From assembly GCA_030448245.1 (NCBI GenBank), contig JAUJNH010000014.1, forward strand, positions 1 through 43,142: a stretch of DNA of 43,142 nucleotides, read 5' to 3'. The stretch comes from Acidimicrobiales bacterium (GTDB taxonomy: Bacteria; Actinomycetota; Acidimicrobiia; Acidimicrobiales; JAUJNH01). The position numbers and the translations under genes were made by a program. Shown in pieces: positions 31,528-38,154 of this stretch (positions within the stretch are counted from its first letter, which is position 1; the number at the start of each line of letters is the position of its first letter). The notes under the pieces were generated by a model that ran no database searches, had not been told where the DNA came from, and worked only from the letters and a program-made list of their open reading frames with translations.

Positions 31528-32244
31528 TCAGCCCAGGGAGACCGAGGCGTCGCAGCAGGCGGGGCGCCGCCGCCTGCTGGGCTGGTGGCCGTCCAGTTCG
31601 ATCTGCCCGAGCATGGCCCCGAGGCGGAGGAGGGGCCAGACGGGGTCGAGCCTGCCCGTGCGGGGGGCGGCGGGGTGGGCGTGGTGGGAGTTGTGGTAGC
31701 CGTGGCCGAGCAGCGGGATGGCCAGGAGGGGCAGGTCGTAGCCGGGGAATGCCGGGTGGGGCTTGCTGCCGTACAGGTGGCCGACCGTGTTGATCAGCCC
31801 GCCGAGGCCCATGTAGCAGACGAGGTGGACCGACAGCATGATCGGCACCTGGAGCGGTCCACAGGTGACGGCGTAGAAGGTGACGAGCAGCGCCCGCAGC
31901 GCCCAGACGCCCGGCGCCGCCGGCTGGTTCGCCGGCAGCTTCCGCTTGGCCACCGCGAACAGGTACGGGGTGCCGGCGACGATGGTGAGCGGGTGCCGCA
32001 GCACCGGCGAGTGGGGGTCGAGCGGGGTGTCGGCGTGGCGGTGGTGGACCCGGTGGACGGCCGCCCACGACTCCGGGTCGGTTCCCACGATGACCCGGAA
32101 GTAGAGGTCCATCAGCCGGGCCGGCACCGGCCGGATCCGAAAGGCGTGGTGGGCCAGGTACCGGTGGCAGTAGACCTCGGTGACCACCGCGGTGAAGATG
32201 GCCGAGACCACCCCGATGTACACGCCAACGGGCACGGCTGGCAC
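31528..32244 (-). CDS. Short membrane fatty acid desaturase
   Basis: The 238-residue protein carries the desaturase histidine boxes HRYLAHHAF, HRVHHRHAD and GHGYHNSHHAHP and membrane segments around them. It is shorter than the first desaturase in the window (363 residues). It lacks most of the N-terminal membrane segment before the first box, and its third box, HGYHNSHH, resembles the compact delta-9 desaturase-like group. It should introduce a double bond into an acyl chain with O2 and a di-iron centre. The GTG start at 32244 gives MPAVPVGVYIGVVSAIFTAV as its first helix. The C-terminus is cysteine- and arginine-containing (RRRRPACCDASVSLG). Confidence 0.88.
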   Translation of the reverse strand: MPAVPVGVYIGVVSAIFTAVVTEVYCHRYLAHHAFRIRPVPARLMDLYFRVIVGTDPESWAAVHRVHHRHADTPLDPHSPVLRHPLTIVAGTPYLFAVAKRKLPANQPAAPGVWALRALLVTFYAVTCGPLQVPIMLSVHLVCYMGLGGLINTVGHLYGSKPHPAFPGYDLPLLAIPLLGHGYHNSHHAHPAAPRTGRLDPVWPLLRLGAMLGQIELDGHQPSRRRRPACCDASVSLG

Positions 32245-32290
32245 CGTAGCCGGGTTGCGGAACCCCTACTCAGACGGTGGCTGGCCGCCC

Positions 32291-32526
32291 CTACTGCTTC
32301 GGCGAGCGGAGGATGACGATACCGGCAACTGCCCATGCCCCCGCCAGAGCCGCCCGGACCACGAGCACTCGGGTCTTTCCGTCGTCTGGGTCGAAGACGA
32401 CACCGTGTTCGGGGCGTACCCGAACCAGGCGCTCGATCGTAAGGCGAAGTACCCGTCGATGGCCACGCACAAGGCTGCGAGAGCAACGACGAGCACCACA
32501 CGTTGCCCGAGGTTGAGGTTTCGCAC
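32291..32526 (-). pseudogene. Small two-helix membrane protein gene with a frameshift
   Basis: From 32526 the minus strand encodes MRNLNLGQRVVLVVALAALC, then IDGYFALRSSAWFGYAPNT. After a one-base shift near 32405 the sensible reading becomes VVFDPDDGKTRVLVVRAALA followed by GAWAVAGIVILRSPKQ and a TAG at 32291-32293. Joined, these give a protein of about 78 residues with two membrane helices around a short polar loop, a common actinobacterial layout. Without the shift the first frame runs to a poor C-terminus. It is either a young pseudogene or a sequence error. Confidence 0.55.
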
Positions 32527-32616
32527 GACGTCAACCTACTGAGCCCCGTGCTGAGGCCTGACCGGCCCGTTGCTCAGATTGACCCGCATCGAATGCTCGA
32601 CCCGTGCTCCTCTATC

Positions 32617-32711
32617 CTCGCCATTACTCAGAATAGTCTCGCCCTACACGGTGCTCGGCAACTATCGTCCCACTCGCCATCTGCTCGCCATCTACACGGC
32701 GCATTCGCCAT
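32617..32711. repeat. Short CTCGCCAT repeats in a lower-GC spacer
   Basis: CTCGCCAT occurs at 32617, 32673 and 32684, with variants CTCGCCCT at 32638 and TTCGCCAT at 32704. The steps between starts are 21, 35, 11 and 20 bases. CTACAC follows two of the copies. The repeats lie between the dnaB stop and the start of the next minus-strand gene, in DNA visibly richer in A and T than its surroundings. Function unknown. Confidence 0.45.
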
Positions 32712-32739
32712 CAATATGGGATCCCTACACCGCCCCCTC

Positions 32740-34152
32740 TCAGACGCGGGCCATGTTGGCGAACTTGGTGTAGCTGTCGAGGAAGGCGAGCTTGCAGGTG
32801 CCGGTGGGGCCGGCCCGGTGCTTGGCCACGATGACCTCGGCGACGCCCTTGTCGGACGTCTCGCTGTTGTACATCTCGTCGCGGTAGAGGAACAGCACGA
32901 CGTCGGCGTCCTGCTCGAGGCTGCCGGACTCGCGGAGGTCGGACAGCATCGGCCGCTTGTGCTCGCCGCCGCGGGTCTCGAGGTTCCGGGAAAGCTGGGA
33001 GAGGGCCAGAACCGGGCACTCGAGCTCGCGGGCCAGGATCTTGAGGCCTCGGCTGATCTCGGACACCTCGACCTGGCGGGACTCGGCGTTGTTGCGGCCG
33101 CTCATGAGCTGGATGTAGTCGACGACGACGAGGCCGATGTCGCCGACCTTGGACTTGAGGCGGCGCGCCTTTGCTCGGATGTCCATCACGGTCACCATGG
33201 GGTTGTCGTCGATGTACATCTCGGCTTCGTACAGCCGGCTCATCGCCGACGACACCTTCTTCCAGTCGCCGTCGAGCAGCTTGCCGTTGCGCATCCGGGT
33301 GGAGTCGATCTTGGCTTCGCCACACAGGAGCCGGTTGGTGATCTCGAGCTTCGACATCTCGAGCGAGAAGAACAGCGTCGGCCGCCGGGCCTCGAGGGCG
33401 GCGTTGGCCGCGATGCCGAGGGCGAAGCTGGTCTTGCCGGTGCCCGGTCGGGCCCCGCAGATGACGAGGTTGGACGGCTGGAGGCCGCTGAGCTGGTGGT
33501 CGAGGTCGTGGAACCCGGTGGGGACGCCGGTGATGGCGTCACCCCGCTCGTACAGCTTCTCGAGGTGGTCCAGGCTCTCGCCCAGCAGCTGGCGCAGCTC
33601 GCCGGTGGAGTCGGCGATGCGGCGCTGGGCCACGTTGAAGACCAGCGACTCGGCCCGGTCGACGGCGCCGGTGACGTCGTCGGGGACCGAGTAGCCGATC
33701 TCGGCGATCTCCCCGGCGACGCCGATCATGCGACGGAGGAGGGCGAGCTCCTCGACGATGCGGGCGTAGCGGCCGGCGTTGCCGGTGGCCGGGGTGGCGG
33801 CCTGGAGGGCGATGAGGGTGCCGGCGCCGCCGACGACCTCGAGGAGGTCGCCCCGGCGCAGCTCGTCGGCCACCGTGACCGGGTCGGCCGGCTCGCCCCG
33901 CCCGTAGAGCCCGCAGACGGCGTCGAAGACGTGGCTGTGGGCCGGCTTGTAGAAGTCGTCGGCGGCCACGACCTCGATGGCGGCGGCGATGGCGTCGCGG
34001 GACAGGAGCATGGCCCCCAGCAACGACTCCTCGGCTTCGAGGTCGTGCGGCGGCACCCGCCGATCCGACTGCACCTGCGGCCGCGCCCCCGCCGGCCCGT
34101 GCCCTGCTGCTCCGTCACGCCGGGAACGGAGGTCTTCAGTGCGCGCAGCCAT
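32740..34152 (-). CDS. dnaB: Replicative DNA helicase
   Basis: The 470-residue protein has the DnaB N-terminal helical domain (PPHDLEAEESLLGAMLLSRD, DFYKPAHSHVFDAVCGLYGR) and a RecA-like C-terminal ATPase: Walker A GARPGTGKTSFA, FFSLEMSKLEITNRLL, Walker B GLVVVDYIQLMSG, H4 VLALSQLSRNLE and RESGSLEQDADVVLFLYRDE. It forms the hexameric ring that unwinds DNA at the replication fork. There is no intein, unlike several actinobacterial dnaB genes. It is the last gene of the rpsF-ssb-rpsR-rplI-dnaB series, separated from rplI by 242 bases that contain a LexA-like box and a phased TCCCCA array. This suggests control of its own besides readthrough from rplI. Confidence 0.97.
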   Translation of the reverse strand: MAARTEDLRSRRDGAAGHGPAGARPQVQSDRRVPPHDLEAEESLLGAMLLSRDAIAAAIEVVAADDFYKPAHSHVFDAVCGLYGRGEPADPVTVADELRRGDLLEVVGGAGTLIALQAATPATGNAGRYARIVEELALLRRMIGVAGEIAEIGYSVPDDVTGAVDRAESLVFNVAQRRIADSTGELRQLLGESLDHLEKLYERGDAITGVPTGFHDLDHQLSGLQPSNLVICGARPGTGKTSFALGIAANAALEARRPTLFFSLEMSKLEITNRLLCGEAKIDSTRMRNGKLLDGDWKKVSSAMSRLYEAEMYIDDNPMVTVMDIRAKARRLKSKVGDIGLVVVDYIQLMSGRNNAESRQVEVSEISRGLKILARELECPVLALSQLSRNLETRGGEHKRPMLSDLRESGSLEQDADVVLFLYRDEMYNSETSDKGVAEVIVAKHRAGPTGTCKLAFLDSYTKFANMARV

Positions 34153-34179
34153 CGGTCCTCGACACTGCCCGGCCCCTCC

Positions 34180-34284
34180 TGGGGATCGCTAGAGGATCAT
34201 CCTGGGGGAGAACCCCGCCCGGCGTGGGGACAGCCACCGCCGGGATGGGGAAAGCCGGCACTCGGATGGGGACACCCTGTGGAA
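34180..34284 (-). repeat. Helically phased TCCCCA array in the dnaB leader
   Basis: On the minus strand TCCCCA (plus strand TGGGGA) occurs at 34180, 34203 (TCCCCCA), 34225, 34246 and 34267, and TTCCACA at 34278. The steps are 23, 22, 21, 21 and 11 bases, close to two turns or one turn of the helix, so all copies face nearly the same side of the DNA. The array ends 28 bases before the dnaB ATG. The last copy is close to a DnaA box (TTGTCCACA), and the others are one base from its TCCACA core. Confidence 0.55.
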
Positions 34285-34360
34285 GAGCCCGCCCCCCCAC
34301 CCCCTGCCGACGCCTGACCCCGAGCCACCGCCACTCCACGACCCAACCTTACCAACCGAG

Positions 34361-34374
34361 CGAACACCTGTTCG
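34361..34374. promoter_or_regulatory. LexA/SOS-like box upstream of dnaB
   Basis: CGAACACCTGTTCG has perfect 6-bp arms (CGAACA, TGTTCG) around CC and matches the Gram-positive SOS box CGAAC-N4-GTTCG. It lies between the rplI stop and dnaB, about 210 bases before the dnaB ATG. A possible -10 (TAAGGT, minus strand, near 34347) is just downstream, so LexA bound here would cover the promoter. Confidence 0.5.
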
Positions 34375-34394
34375 TGATCCGCCGTGGACGCCCC

Positions 34395-34847
34395 TCAGGC
34401 CTTGGCCACCTCGACGGTGACGGGGAACTGGACGTCGGCGTGGAGCTTGACCTGGACCTGGTGGGTGCCGAGGGTGCGGATCGGCTCGGCCAGGTGCAGG
34501 GTGCGCTTGTCGAGGGTGATCCCGGTCTGGGTGGCGACCGCGTCGGCCACGTCGGCGGTGGTGATCGAGCCGAAGAGCTTGCCCTGGCTGCCGGTGGTCT
34601 TGGCCTTGAGGAGGATCACCGCCGGGACGAGGGTGCGGGCCACCTGCTCGGCCGCGTCGCGCTCGCGCCCGTCCTTGATGTCGCGGGAGCGGCGCATGGC
34701 GGTGGCCTGGGCCTCGATGCCGGCCGAGGCGACCAGGGCCTGGCCGCGAGGAACCAGGTAGTTGCGGGCGTAGCCGTCGGCGATGTCGACGATGTCGCCC
34801 TTCTTGCCGACGCCCGACACGTCGGCCCGCAGGACCACCTTGGTCAT
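34395..34847 (-). CDS. rplI: 50S ribosomal protein L9
   Basis: The 150-residue protein has the L9 N-terminal RNA-binding domain ([34 protein letters not shown]), the long connecting helix and the C-terminal domain ([23 protein letters not shown]). It binds 23S rRNA and reaches out from the ribosome at the L1 side. Its ATG overlaps the rpsR TGA (ATGA), so the two are translationally coupled. Length is normal. Confidence 0.97.
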   Translation of the reverse strand: MTKVVLRADVSGVGKKGDIVDIADGYARNYLVPRGQALVASAGIEAQATAMRRSRDIKDGRERDAAEQVARTLVPAVILLKAKTTGSQGKLFGSITTADVADAVATQTGITLDKRTLHLAEPIRTLGTHQVQVKLHADVQFPVTVEVAKA

Positions 34848-35227
34848 GTCCGGGCCTCCTCGACGGCGTCGTCCTCATCCGGCAGGTCCAGCTCGACCTC
34901 GGCCGCGTCCGGCTGCTGCTCCGGTCGGGCCTGGCGCGGCGGGCGGGGGGCCCGCTCGGTGACGGTCCGGGTGGCGTAGGGGAGCAGGGCGAGCTCCCGG
35001 GCCAGCTTGATGGCGTGGGCAACGGCTCGCTGGTTCTGGGTGGAGAGGCCGGAGACCCGGCGGGCCCGGATCTTGCCCCGGTCGGACATGAACTTGCGGA
35101 GCAGGTTCACGTCTTTGTAGTCGACCCAGTCGATCCCGTCGCGGGCGACGATGTCGACCTTCTTCTTGCCCTTGCGGATGCCCTCCTTGGGCGCGCGCTT
35201 GCGGTCGCGGTCGTTGGAACGGGCCAT
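34844..35227 (-). CDS. rpsR: 30S ribosomal protein S18 with long C-terminal tail
   Basis: The protein has 127 residues, against a usual 75-90. Residues 1-84 form the S18 core ([45 protein letters not shown]). It is the form without the zinc cysteines. A tail of about 43 residues follows, first Pro/Arg-rich ([16 protein letters not shown]), then strongly acidic ([17 protein letters not shown]). S18 binds 16S rRNA next to S6. The ATG overlaps the ssb TGA (ATGA) and the stop overlaps the rplI ATG, so three proteins are read in coupled fashion. Confidence 0.95.
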   Translation of the reverse strand: MARSNDRDRKRAPKEGIRKGKKKVDIVARDGIDWVDYKDVNLLRKFMSDRGKIRARRVSGLSTQNQRAVAHAIKLARELALLPYATRTVTERAPRPPRQARPEQQPDAAEVELDLPDEDDAVEEART

Positions 35228-35700
35228 CAGAAGGGCTCCTCGTCGTAGGCGTAGCCGCCGCGTGCCGGTTCGGGCGCGTTCTGGACGGGGCGGTTGCCGC
35301 CGCCCTGGCCGCCGCCCTGTCCGGCGCCTTCGGGCGTGCGGCGCTCGTTCCTGGTGATCTCGGCCGAGGCCCAGCGGAGGGAAGGACCGATCTCGTCGGC
35401 CACGATCTCGACCTTGGACCGCTTGTTGCCCTCGCCGTCCTCCCACGAGCGCTGCTCGAGCCGGCCGGTGACGACGACACGGGTGCCCTTGGCCAGCGAC
35501 TCGCACACGTTGTCGGCCATCTCGCGCCAGCAGACGACGTCGAAGAAGGAGACCTGCTCCTTCCAGTCGTTGGTCTGCTGGTCGCGCCAGCGGCGGTTGA
35601 CGGCGACGCCGAAGGAGGCGTTGGCCGCCCCCGACGGGGTGTAGCGCAGCTCGGGGTCGCGGGTCACGTTGCCCACGATGGTGACGGTGCTGTCTGCCAT
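35227..35700 (-). CDS. ssb: Single-stranded DNA-binding protein
   Basis: The 157-residue protein has the OB fold of SSB ([69 protein letters not shown]) up to about residue 115. A glycine/glutamine-rich disordered linker and an acidic C-terminal tip, YDEEPF, follow. The tip is a variant of the DDDIPF end through which SSB recruits repair and replication proteins. The ATG at 35700 lies directly against the rpsF stop. It protects single-stranded DNA at forks and repair sites. Confidence 0.96.
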   Translation of the reverse strand: MADSTVTIVGNVTRDPELRYTPSGAANASFGVAVNRRWRDQQTNDWKEQVSFFDVVCWREMADNVCESLAKGTRVVVTGRLEQRSWEDGEGNKRSKVEIVADEIGPSLRWASAEITRNERRTPEGAGQGGGQGGGNRPVQNAPEPARGGYAYDEEPF

Positions 35701-36087
35701 TTACTCTCGGCTCCTCGTTCGGGTGGCGCCGCCGCTGCGGCCCTCGCCGTCGCCGACCGGCTCGGCGGCGGTGAGCGGGCGACGCTCACGACCGGCGATG
35801 TGGTCCGGGACGCGGATGACCTTGTGGCGGAGGACGCCGTCGGTGAGGCGAAGCTGGCGATCGAGGCCGGTCATGACGGCGGGCTCGGCCCGGCACTCGA
35901 GGAGGGCGTAGTACCCCTCCCAGCGGTGCTTCAGCTCGTAGGCGAAGCGGCGCTTGCCCCACCGCTCGAGCTTGCCCGGGGTGCCGCCCCCGTCGCTGAC
36001 GGCGGCGACCGTGCGGTCGAGCACCGCCTTGATCTGCTCCTCCTCGAGGCCGGCGTCGAGGATGATGACGACTTCGTACGGGCGCAC
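35701..36087 (-). CDS. rpsF: 30S ribosomal protein S6
   Basis: From the GTG at 36087 the protein has 128 residues. [20 protein letters not shown], then [20 protein letters not shown] and [18 protein letters not shown] are the S6 fold. The last 30 or so residues are an additional basic/polar tail ([20 protein letters not shown]), longer than in the usual 95-100-residue form. GGAGG three bases before the GTG fixes the start; the open frame upstream (to 36219) crosses the promoter and leader. It is the first gene of the operon, with a GTGACA/TACAGT promoter and a leader hairpin. Confidence 0.95.
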   Translation of the reverse strand: MRPYEVVIILDAGLEEEQIKAVLDRTVAAVSDGGGTPGKLERWGKRRFAYELKHRWEGYYALLECRAEPAVMTGLDRQLRLTDGVLRHKVIRVPDHIAGRERRPLTAAEPVGDGEGRSGGATRTRSRE

Positions 36088-36111
36088 AGCCCTCCTACGT
36101 TCTCCTGTGGA

Positions 36112-36130
36112 CCCGAGCACGAAGCTCGGG
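36112..36130 (-). promoter_or_regulatory. Leader hairpin of the rpsF operon
   Basis: In the transcribed leader, CCCGAGC and GCTCGGG form a perfect 7-bp stem with loop TTCGT, ending 24 bases before the rpsF GTG. A second palindrome, GGCCCC-GA-GGGGCC, lies at 36158-36171 upstream. Many bacteria have an S6:S18-binding leader motif at this place that represses the operon. The known motif needs a bulged CCG-like element that I cannot confirm here. Confidence 0.4.
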
Positions 36131-36176
36131 GCGACGGGCCCGATGCCCGGCGCAGGTGGCCCCGAGGGGCCTGTCG

Positions 36177-36204
36177 ACTGTAGCGGACGCCGGCGAGGTG
36201 TCAC
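36177..36204 (-). promoter_or_regulatory. Promoter of the rpsF-ssb-rpsR-rplI operon
   Basis: On the minus strand GTGACA (36199-36204) and TACAGT (36177-36182) are spaced by 16 bp, a good match to a housekeeping sigma promoter. Transcription would start near 36170, giving a leader of about 83 bases that contains the hairpin at 36112-36130. Confidence 0.55.
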
Positions 36205-36250
36205 CCCCGGAGCATGCACCGGCGCCGTGACGACGAGCCTGCCGAACCGG

Positions 36251-36838
36251 CTAGCAGCCCTCGGAGAAGGCGATCTGCGAGCCGGGGCCCAGGCCGAGGC
36301 GGGACAGGCCCCCCTTCTCGACCTCGATGGCGTAGCGGAACTTAGCGGGGGCGGCGATGGTGGGGCAGCCGTCCATGTCGGGGCAGGGGTCGAGGTCGCG
36401 CGAGCCGAGCCAGCGCCCGTCGCGGTCGAACCAGGCGACGGTCAGTGCCATCGGGACGTTCCGGTTGTAGAAGAGCGTGTCGACGTCCTGGGTGTAGGTG
36501 AACACCATGGCGGCGTAGCCGGCCAGGTCACGGCGGGCCGTCAGGCCCCGGGCCTGCTGGGCGGCGGTGCTGGCCAGCAGCGCGCAGTGCTCGGCCGGCG
36601 ACAGGCTGCTGCCGGACGCCACGGTGAGGACCTTCAGGGTGCCCTGGCCGAACCCCGGCAGCGGCTGCCGCCCGAAGAGGTACGGGTCCTGGGGCTGCGA
36701 GCCGCCGATGGCGAACAGCGAGGCGCCGGCTGCGAAGAACAGGATCCAGGCCACCCGGGCCAGCCACCTCCGGGCTCGGGGGCCGCCCAGCGCAGAAGAC
36801 GCCAGCGGCGAGGGGAGCTCGAACAGCGACGGTGCCAT
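36251..36838 (-). CDS. Membrane-anchored DUF192 protein
   Basis: The protein has 195 residues from the ATG at 36838; a TTG three codons earlier is possible. One N-terminal membrane helix (RVAWILFFAAGASLFAIGG) anchors a C-terminal DUF192 domain. The domain shows STAAQQARGLTARRDLAGYA, then MVFTYTQDVDTLFYNRNVPM, DPCPDMDGCPTIAAPAKFRY and AIEVEKGGLSRLGLGPGSQI. DUF192 proteins are small periplasmic or surface beta-barrel-like proteins of unknown function with the R-G-L, M-x-F and FY-x-x-N marks seen here. The paired Cys in DPCPDMDGCP could form a disulfide. The gene is on the same strand as the rpsF operon but downstream of the DUF4190 gene. Confidence 0.85.
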   Translation of the reverse strand: MAPSLFELPSPLASSALGGPRARRWLARVAWILFFAAGASLFAIGGSQPQDPYLFGRQPLPGFGQGTLKVLTVASGSSLSPAEHCALLASTAAQQARGLTARRDLAGYAAMVFTYTQDVDTLFYNRNVPMALTVAWFDRDGRWLGSRDLDPCPDMDGCPTIAAPAKFRYAIEVEKGGLSRLGLGPGSQIAFSEGC

Positions 36839-36902
36839 CCGGAGCAACCTACCGGTGGGCGGCCCGGCCGTCCCCGGCGGGTCCGCGGCCCAGCCGGCCC
36901 GA

Positions 36903-37325
36903 TCAGGGGTTGACCTTGCGGGCGAAGTCGTCCTGGCAGGCCTGGACCTTGGTCTGGTCGTTGTTGGCGGCCTCGACGCACTCGGTCAGGTTCGAGAACT
37001 CGTCGCTGTTCCGGGCGAAGAAGCTGCCCACCAGGGCGGCCAGCAGGATGGCGAGGAGCAGGGCGATGGCGCCGGTGACGATGCCGCCGATGGCGAGCCC
37101 CCGGCCTCCCGCCTCCCCCCGCTTGACCTTGCCCAGGGCCACGAAGCCGAGGATCAGCGCCACGAGCCCGAGAAGGCCCCCCAAGAGGAAGAAGGCGGTG
37201 AGGATGCCCGCGATCCCGAGCAGGAGCGAGGCGATGGCCAGGCCCTTCGGGAGCTCACGCCCGTAGGAGCCCCCGCCGGGGGCGTTCGAGCCGGGAACCT
37301 CGGAACCGTAGGGCGCGGAGCTCAT
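36903..37325 (-). CDS. DUF4190-type membrane protein
   Basis: The 140-residue protein has a Gly/Pro/Ser-rich N-terminus, then two membrane helices, AIASLLLGIAGILTAFFLLG with GLLGLVALILGFVALGKVKR and GLAIGGIVTGAIALLLAILL. The first is followed by the G-x-x-A-L-G-x-x-x-R-G loop typical of DUF4190. A short extracytoplasmic tail with two Cys (LTECVEAANNDQTKVQACQD) ends it. The function is unknown. It is divergent from the peroxiredoxin gene across about 100 bases. Confidence 0.8.
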   Translation of the reverse strand: MSSAPYGSEVPGSNAPGGGSYGRELPKGLAIASLLLGIAGILTAFFLLGGLLGLVALILGFVALGKVKRGEAGGRGLAIGGIVTGAIALLLAILLAALVGSFFARNSDEFSNLTECVEAANNDQTKVQACQDDFARKVNP

Positions 37326-37390
37326 GGCGTGGCCGTACCCGCTGCGCCGGCACCTGCAACGTGGCGTTCGACGAAAGACGACCCGCTGGG

Positions 37391-37420
37391 TCGACTATCT
37401 CATCCGAACGGGGGTAGGGT
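37391..37420 (+). promoter_or_regulatory. Promoter of the peroxiredoxin gene
   Basis: TCGACT (37391-37396) and TAGGGT (37415-37420) are 18 bp apart. The -10 ends seven bases before the ATG at 37428, so the message would start at or next to the initiation codon, that is, without a leader. Confidence 0.45.
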
Positions 37421-37427
37421 CGTGCCC

Positions 37428-38063
37428 ATGACGACAATCCGCATCGGCGACGAGGCCCCCGACTTCACCGCTGAGACCACCGAGGGCAAGATCTCGTTCC
37501 ACGAGTGGCTCGGCAACGGCTGGGGGGTCCTGTTCTCCCACCCCCGTGACTTCACCCCGGTCTGCACCACCGAGCTCGGCCGGGTGGCCAAGCTCAAGCC
37601 CGAGTTCGACAAGCGCAACACCAAGGTGGTCGCCCTGTCGGTCGACGCCATCAAGGACCACAAGACGTGGGCCTCCGACATCGAGGAGACCCAGGGCACC
37701 GCCCCGAACTTCCCGCTGATCGCCGACGACGACAAGAAGGTCGCCGACCTCTACGACATGATCCACCCGAACGCCAGCGACACCCAGACGGTGCGATCGG
37801 TCTTCATCGTCGGCCCCGACAAGAAGATCAAGCTGAACCTCACCTACCCGGCGTCCACCGGCCGCAACTTCGACGAGATCCTGCGGGTCATCGACTCGCT
37901 GCAGCTCACGGCCAAGCACAAGGTGGCCACGCCGTCGGACTGGAAGCAGGGCGAGGACGTGATCATCACCGCGGCCGTCAGCAACGAGGAGGCCGAGGAG
38001 CGCTTCCCGGGCTTCAAGACGGTGAAGCCCTACCTGCGCTACACGCCGCAGCCCACCGGCTGA
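37428..38063 (+). CDS. 1-Cys peroxiredoxin (Prx6 group)
   Basis: The 211-residue enzyme has the peroxidatic cysteine in HPRDFTPVCTTELGRV (Cys46), with the Thr and Pro of the P-x-x-x-T/V-C motif. RSVFIVGPDKKIKLNLTYPA and STGRNFDEILRVIDSLQLTA are typical of the Prx6 group, as is the long C-terminal domain (DWKQGEDVIITAAVSNEEAE). It reduces H2O2 and organic hydroperoxides; there is no resolving Cys in the usual place. The ATG at 37428 is set by the family start (TIRIGDEAPDF) and the close promoter. The open frame upstream overlaps the divergent DUF4190 gene. Confidence 0.93.
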   Translation: MTTIRIGDEAPDFTAETTEGKISFHEWLGNGWGVLFSHPRDFTPVCTTELGRVAKLKPEFDKRNTKVVALSVDAIKDHKTWASDIEETQGTAPNFPLIADDDKKVADLYDMIHPNASDTQTVRSVFIVGPDKKIKLNLTYPASTGRNFDEILRVIDSLQLTAKHKVATPSDWKQGEDVIITAAVSNEEAEERFPGFKTVKPYLRYTPQPTG

Positions 38064-38112
38064 GCCTGCCGGCCTCCGCCGCGCTGTTTGACGTACTCGC
38101 GGGGGGCAGCCA

Positions 38113-38134
38113 CTCTTGACCGACCGGTCAAGAG
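38113..38134. promoter_or_regulatory. TetR-type operator upstream of the thiolase gene
   Basis: CTCTTGACC and GGTCAAGAG are perfect 9-bp arms around GACC. The core TTGACC-GACC-GGTCAA is the common TetR-family site pattern. It ends 20 bases before the thiolase ATG and contains a TTGACC hexamer, so repressor binding would block transcription. No TetR gene is present in the window. Confidence 0.6.
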
Positions 38135-38154
38135 ACGCCCTCGAGGAGGCCCCC

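Noticed and set aside
32617..32711. A CRISPR array at the CTCGCCAT repeats
   Set aside because: Repeats are only 8 bases with uneven spacing and no cas genes are in the window.
35701..36219. S6 starting at 36219
   Set aside because: That start lies upstream of the proposed promoter; GTG 36087 has GGAGG before it and matches the family start.
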